Shown here: piece by piece, positions 61,463-64,000 of the stretch | Layout: every line of letters starts with the position of its first letter | Numbering within the stretch: position 1 is the stretch's first letter | Assembly (NCBI RefSeq): GCF_007997385.1 | Contig: NZ_VOSC01000025.1 | Span: forward strand, 62,292 to 126,291 | Origin: Seonamhaeicola algicola | GTDB taxonomy: Bacteria; Bacteroidota; Bacteroidia; Flavobacteriales; Flavobacteriaceae | Direction of reading: 5' to 3' | Length of the DNA: 64,000 nucleotides | Made by a program: the position numbers and the translations under genes | Notes under the pieces: model-generated | Seen by the model: only the letters and a program-made list of their open reading frames with translations | The model's database searches: none | Told to the model about the DNA's origin: nothing

Positions 61463-63535
61463 TTACATTTCAAAAAACTTCCAGTCTGTCCAAGATCCGT
61501 TTATTTTTTTTCTGAATTTTGTACCATCTTCAGTAGTTTCAAATACTAACTCATTGGTACTATTAAGGCCGTAACTTCCTTTACGCCATTCATAATTTGG
61601 TTGTGATGATTTGTTGGTGTCAGTTGTGTAAATTGTAATATTTTTTACACTGTTTTCGTAGCATGAATTACTGCTATTGCAATGTCTTTCTAATTTGAAT
61701 AAACTGTTGTTTGCGTAGCTATAATTGTCAATGTAACCATGTTGCTTGTTTTTTATTTCTCTCTTAATAATGCGTGCTTTATCATCAAAGCTAGCAATGT
61801 TAAGTTCTGTGTTGTCAGTTGTTGTAATACTAAAACTAGTGTTGTTTAAAGTTTTAAATATGTACTCTTTGTTAAAGTAAATTTCGGGATTACTGTTTTT
61901 ATTTTCGTACCTATATATAACTCTTTTCGTTTTAATAGCATCATTAGTGTATGTGTAGCTTTTTTCTTCTTTAATGTTTTTCTTCTTTTTAATTACATTG
62001 AACTTTTTTACTGATTTTAGGCGATTTTTGTCATCATAAGTTATGTTATAAATTTCGGCATTTCCGTTTTGCCAAGTTTGAGTTGCGGTTATGGGTAAAT
62101 TATTATTATAATTTATTTTGAAATTAAAATCGGCTCTACTAGCTATTGAAATGTTGTTAATAATATCATTATTCCAACTTAGTTTTAACTTAGTTGATTC
62201 GCCAAATTTCACTTCAGTAATTGTATTGTTTTTCCATATTATAACTATATTTTGATATAAATTATCAAGCACTGGATATTTTATTTTTTGACCTGTTATT
62301 CTTCCTTCAGTATCTGTAATGTAATCACCTTCAACAAAAGATGCATATTGCTTATCAGTGGCAACTATAATATTTTTCACAGTACTTATTAGGTTTTTAG
62401 CAACTTTATTGTCTTTATTAATATTGCCTTCAGAATAATAAAAATTTGGATTTTTTATGGTGTTTGTTTTGGTTCCTGAGGCCGTTTGTTTAGGTGTGCT
62501 TTTAGCAACAGTTTCAGTGGGCTTAATGTTGGTGCTTAAGTTTTTAGTGGTAACCTCAAAATGTCTTGTGGTTAATTCATTCTTTTTAAATTTTTCAATT
62601 AACTTATCGGAAATGCTGTTAAAATATTTTCCGTCAGATTTGTCATAACCATTTTCAATTAACTTGTTAGCATATACTTTAGTTTTTTCAGGCATATCTA
62701 AAAAATAAAATATTTTAGCTATGTTATAGAAACTAGCATAACGCATTTTAGCCATTTTTTTCTTTGGCCCTTGGTATTTAGAAACTACGCTTTCAAAATA
62801 ATCAACTATAGGTAATACTTCAGTTTTAATATTTCCTATAGATTGGTTGTATTTCATATTTGAGAAAATACGCTTTAGGTTTTGGTAAGCTTCAGTATGT
62901 TTTTGGTATTCAGGGTGTTTTTTGTTGCCCAAAATCCAGAAATGTTCTTTAGCGTTAGTGTATGGTACATAGCCATATGTGTTATTTAAAGCTTGCTCAA
63001 TTTTGTTAATTATTGCTTTTTTATGTTTTGTATTGTATTCCGCTGCTAAGCTCAATTTGTTTTTTGTAAAGTAGGTATTAGCATCCTTTTCTGAGGTGTA
63101 TTCGCTACTATTATAAGTGTCTTTCTCTGTGAATTCTGACTTATATCCATTTTCAGAGTTTTCAGAATTATTAACAACAACATTAGCCAATGTTATAAAG
63201 CTTACTTTAATAGAGTAAGTGTAGCTAGTAGATATTACATTGCCGTCTTTATCTTTTTTTTCGTGTGTATGTTTAATTATTTCTGTGTTACCTGTTTTAG
63301 TGTCATAAATTTTGTAATCAATATGCAAAGTAGCGTTGTTGTTTATTTTAGTGTAACCTTTAATTTGTATGTTTTTTTGATTTGATGAAAACGTTCTTTT
63401 ACTTTCATCTAATGTTGGTTTTAAAGGAAGTTTTACATAAGAAACATTAAAATATTCCCTGTCTAGATTTGCGTTTTGTGATAATGAGACTGAGCTAATT
63501 ATTAGTGCTATTAATAAAAGGAGTCTTGTTTTCAT
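61463..63535 (-). CDS. large secreted protein of unknown function
   Basis: About 690 residues from the Met at 63535, which begins a normal signal peptide (LLLLIALIISSVSLSQ); an upstream Met at 63589 would put charged and hydrophobic residues ahead of it. Three parts are visible: a beta-rich N-terminus (about 18-165), a helical, TPR-like middle (about 175-330, QNLKRIFSNMKYNQ, AKMRYASFYNIAKIFYFLDMPEKTKVYANKLIENG) and a beta-rich C-terminal half with repeated YTND/RYENK/NITYDDKNRLKS strands like YD-type repeats. No T9SS tail or lipobox is seen. It is not recognised. Confidence 0.65.
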   Translation of the reverse strand: MKTRLLLLIALIISSVSLSQNANLDREYFNVSYVKLPLKPTLDESKRTFSSNQKNIQIKGYTKINNNATLHIDYKIYDTKTGNTEIIKHTHEKKDKDGNVISTSYTYSIKVSFITLANVVVNNSENSENGYKSEFTEKDTYNSSEYTSEKDANTYFTKNKLSLAAEYNTKHKKAIINKIEQALNNTYGYVPYTNAKEHFWILGNKKHPEYQKHTEAYQNLKRIFSNMKYNQSIGNIKTEVLPIVDYFESVVSKYQGPKKKMAKMRYASFYNIAKIFYFLDMPEKTKVYANKLIENGYDKSDGKYFNSISDKLIEKFKKNELTTRHFEVTTKNLSTNIKPTETVAKSTPKQTASGTKTNTIKNPNFYYSEGNINKDNKVAKNLISTVKNIIVATDKQYASFVEGDYITDTEGRITGQKIKYPVLDNLYQNIVIIWKNNTITEVKFGESTKLKLSWNNDIINNISIASRADFNFKINYNNNLPITATQTWQNGNAEIYNITYDDKNRLKSVKKFNVIKKKKNIKEEKSYTYTNDAIKTKRVIYRYENKNSNPEIYFNKEYIFKTLNNTSFSITTTDNTELNIASFDDKARIIKREIKNKQHGYIDNYSYANNSLFKLERHCNSSNSCYENSVKNITIYTTDTNKSSQPNYEWRKGSYGLNSTNELVFETTEDGTKFRKKINGSWTDWKFFEM

Positions 63536-63854
63536 AAAAATAATTTTAGTAATTGTTGTTTTTAGTATTGGCGAATATAAAAAAAACATTTTTTTACTTT
63601 TTTAACATAAAATTGTATTAAATGGAGTTTTATGTGTTGTTTTATGTTTCAATATGTAATAAATTTGTGTGTTTAGTCTCTTTAGTAATATCTTAGCTTT
63701 TTGTTGTTAGTGTGGTGTTTTGTTTAACTTGTAAGTGTTAATAAACCCAAATAATAACGATATAAACAAAACAAATTGTTAGTTTGTAAGCTTCGGCGTT
63801 TTTTTTGACTAATTTTGTAATTAAATAATTTGATAACATTTAAAAATATATATT
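63536..63854. other. intergenic region before trxA
   Basis: Divergent spacer of about 320 bases, very AT-rich. Apart from the trxA promoter element at 63810 I see no ORF, hairpin with T-run, repeat or RNA gene in it. Confidence 0.6.
63810..63817 (+). promoter_or_regulatory. Bacteroidota -7 element for trxA
   Basis: TAATTTTG matches TAnnTTTG, 37 bases before the thioredoxin ATG. Confidence 0.5.
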
Positions 63855-64000
63855 ATGGCATTAGAAATAACAGATGCATCGTTTGAAGAAACAGTATTAA
63901 AAAGTGATAAACCCGTATTAGTAGATTTTTGGGCTGCTTGGTGTGGACCATGTAGAATGGTAGGGCCAATTATTGAAGAAATAAGCGGTGAGTACGAAGG
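63855..64000 (+). CDS. trxA: thioredoxin (3' end outside window)
   Basis: The first 48 residues of thioredoxin run off the right edge: [20 protein letters not shown] then [16 protein letters not shown] with the redox-active WCGPC. Thioredoxin reduces protein disulfides in the cytoplasm. No signal peptide. The reading frame is intact to the last base. Confidence 0.95.
   Translation, partial: MALEITDASFEETVLKSDKPVLVDFWAAWCGPCRMVGPIIEEISGEYE

Noticed and set aside
1-64000. tRNA, rRNA, insertion sequences, phage or plasmid genes
   Set aside because: Gaps between genes were read for tRNA-like cloverleaf sequence, terminal inverted repeats with transposase, and integrase genes; none was found. 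A dedicated RNA search could still reveal small RNAs.

Overview
The window is a low-GC chromosomal segment from a member of the Bacteroidota, most likely a marine Flavobacteriaceae. The evidence is the recurring Bacteroidota -7 promoter element TAnnTTTG, several type IX secretion (T9SS) C-terminal sorting domains, a hybrid two-component system (HTCS) regulator, DnaE with a fused exonuclease, flavobacterial families (DUF4271, DUF4296) and a secreted GH16 enzyme resembling agarases. I saw no rRNA, tRNA, CRISPR array, insertion sequence, phage or plasmid genes. Most of the window is core chromosome with a few accessory islands.

Layout. 1-3.5 kb: tail of a membrane-bound MutS-family ATPase, two small membrane proteins sharing a motif, a Lys-rich exported protein and a nitrilase-family amidase. 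3.5-16.9 kb: a long minus-strand block headed by a 1308-residue HTCS regulator, then a Tat-exported beta-propeller, a DUF1549/DUF1553 cytochrome-domain lipoprotein, a DUF1501 Tat protein and a DUF2231/cytochrome/LRR membrane protein, then comF and an Ig-like lipoprotein. 17-21 kb: glycyl-tRNA synthetase and the GH16 enzyme with three tandem ~109-residue modules and a T9SS tail. 21-30.5 kb: Lrp regulator, DUF423, ATP-type PEP carboxykinase, hemD-DUF4271, a polyprenol-phosphate mannosyltransferase, pyrC, DUF4296, an epimerase and tyrS. 30.6-33 kb: LuxE-like protein and two T9SS-tailed proteins. 33-40.7 kb: a two-component pair, a glycosyltransferase, trmB-LysE-Atl (all non-ATG starts), then an iron-sulfur and iron neighbourhood (Mrp, NifU, ferredoxin, a small unknown, ferritin). 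40.8-46.9 kb: DUF1853, phosphoesterase, SGNH lipoprotein, and a GlcG / propeller-Dabb / SDR operon beside a Crp/Fnr regulator. 47-50.4 kb: a 1150-residue protein that I interpret as a PPi-type PEP carboxykinase. 50.5-56.9 kb: acyl-CoA dehydrogenase, trmN6, rimM, rpsP, a lactonase-family propeller and two tandem PA2169/DUF2383 helical-bundle genes. 57-64 kb: dnaE, a large secreted unknown protein and the start of thioredoxin.

The strongest leads are: (i) a HTCS regulator directly upstream of a planctomycete-type cytochrome/DUF1501/DUF1553 cluster with no SusC/SusD or glycoside hydrolase; (ii) a second, very large PEPCK-like enzyme alongside the ordinary ATP-PEPCK, with the same K-K-x19-H metal-site spacing visible in both; (iii) the tandem DUF2383 genes with duplicated upstream DNA; (iv) the propeller-Dabb fusion operon. 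Promoter elements were also used to correct several translation starts.
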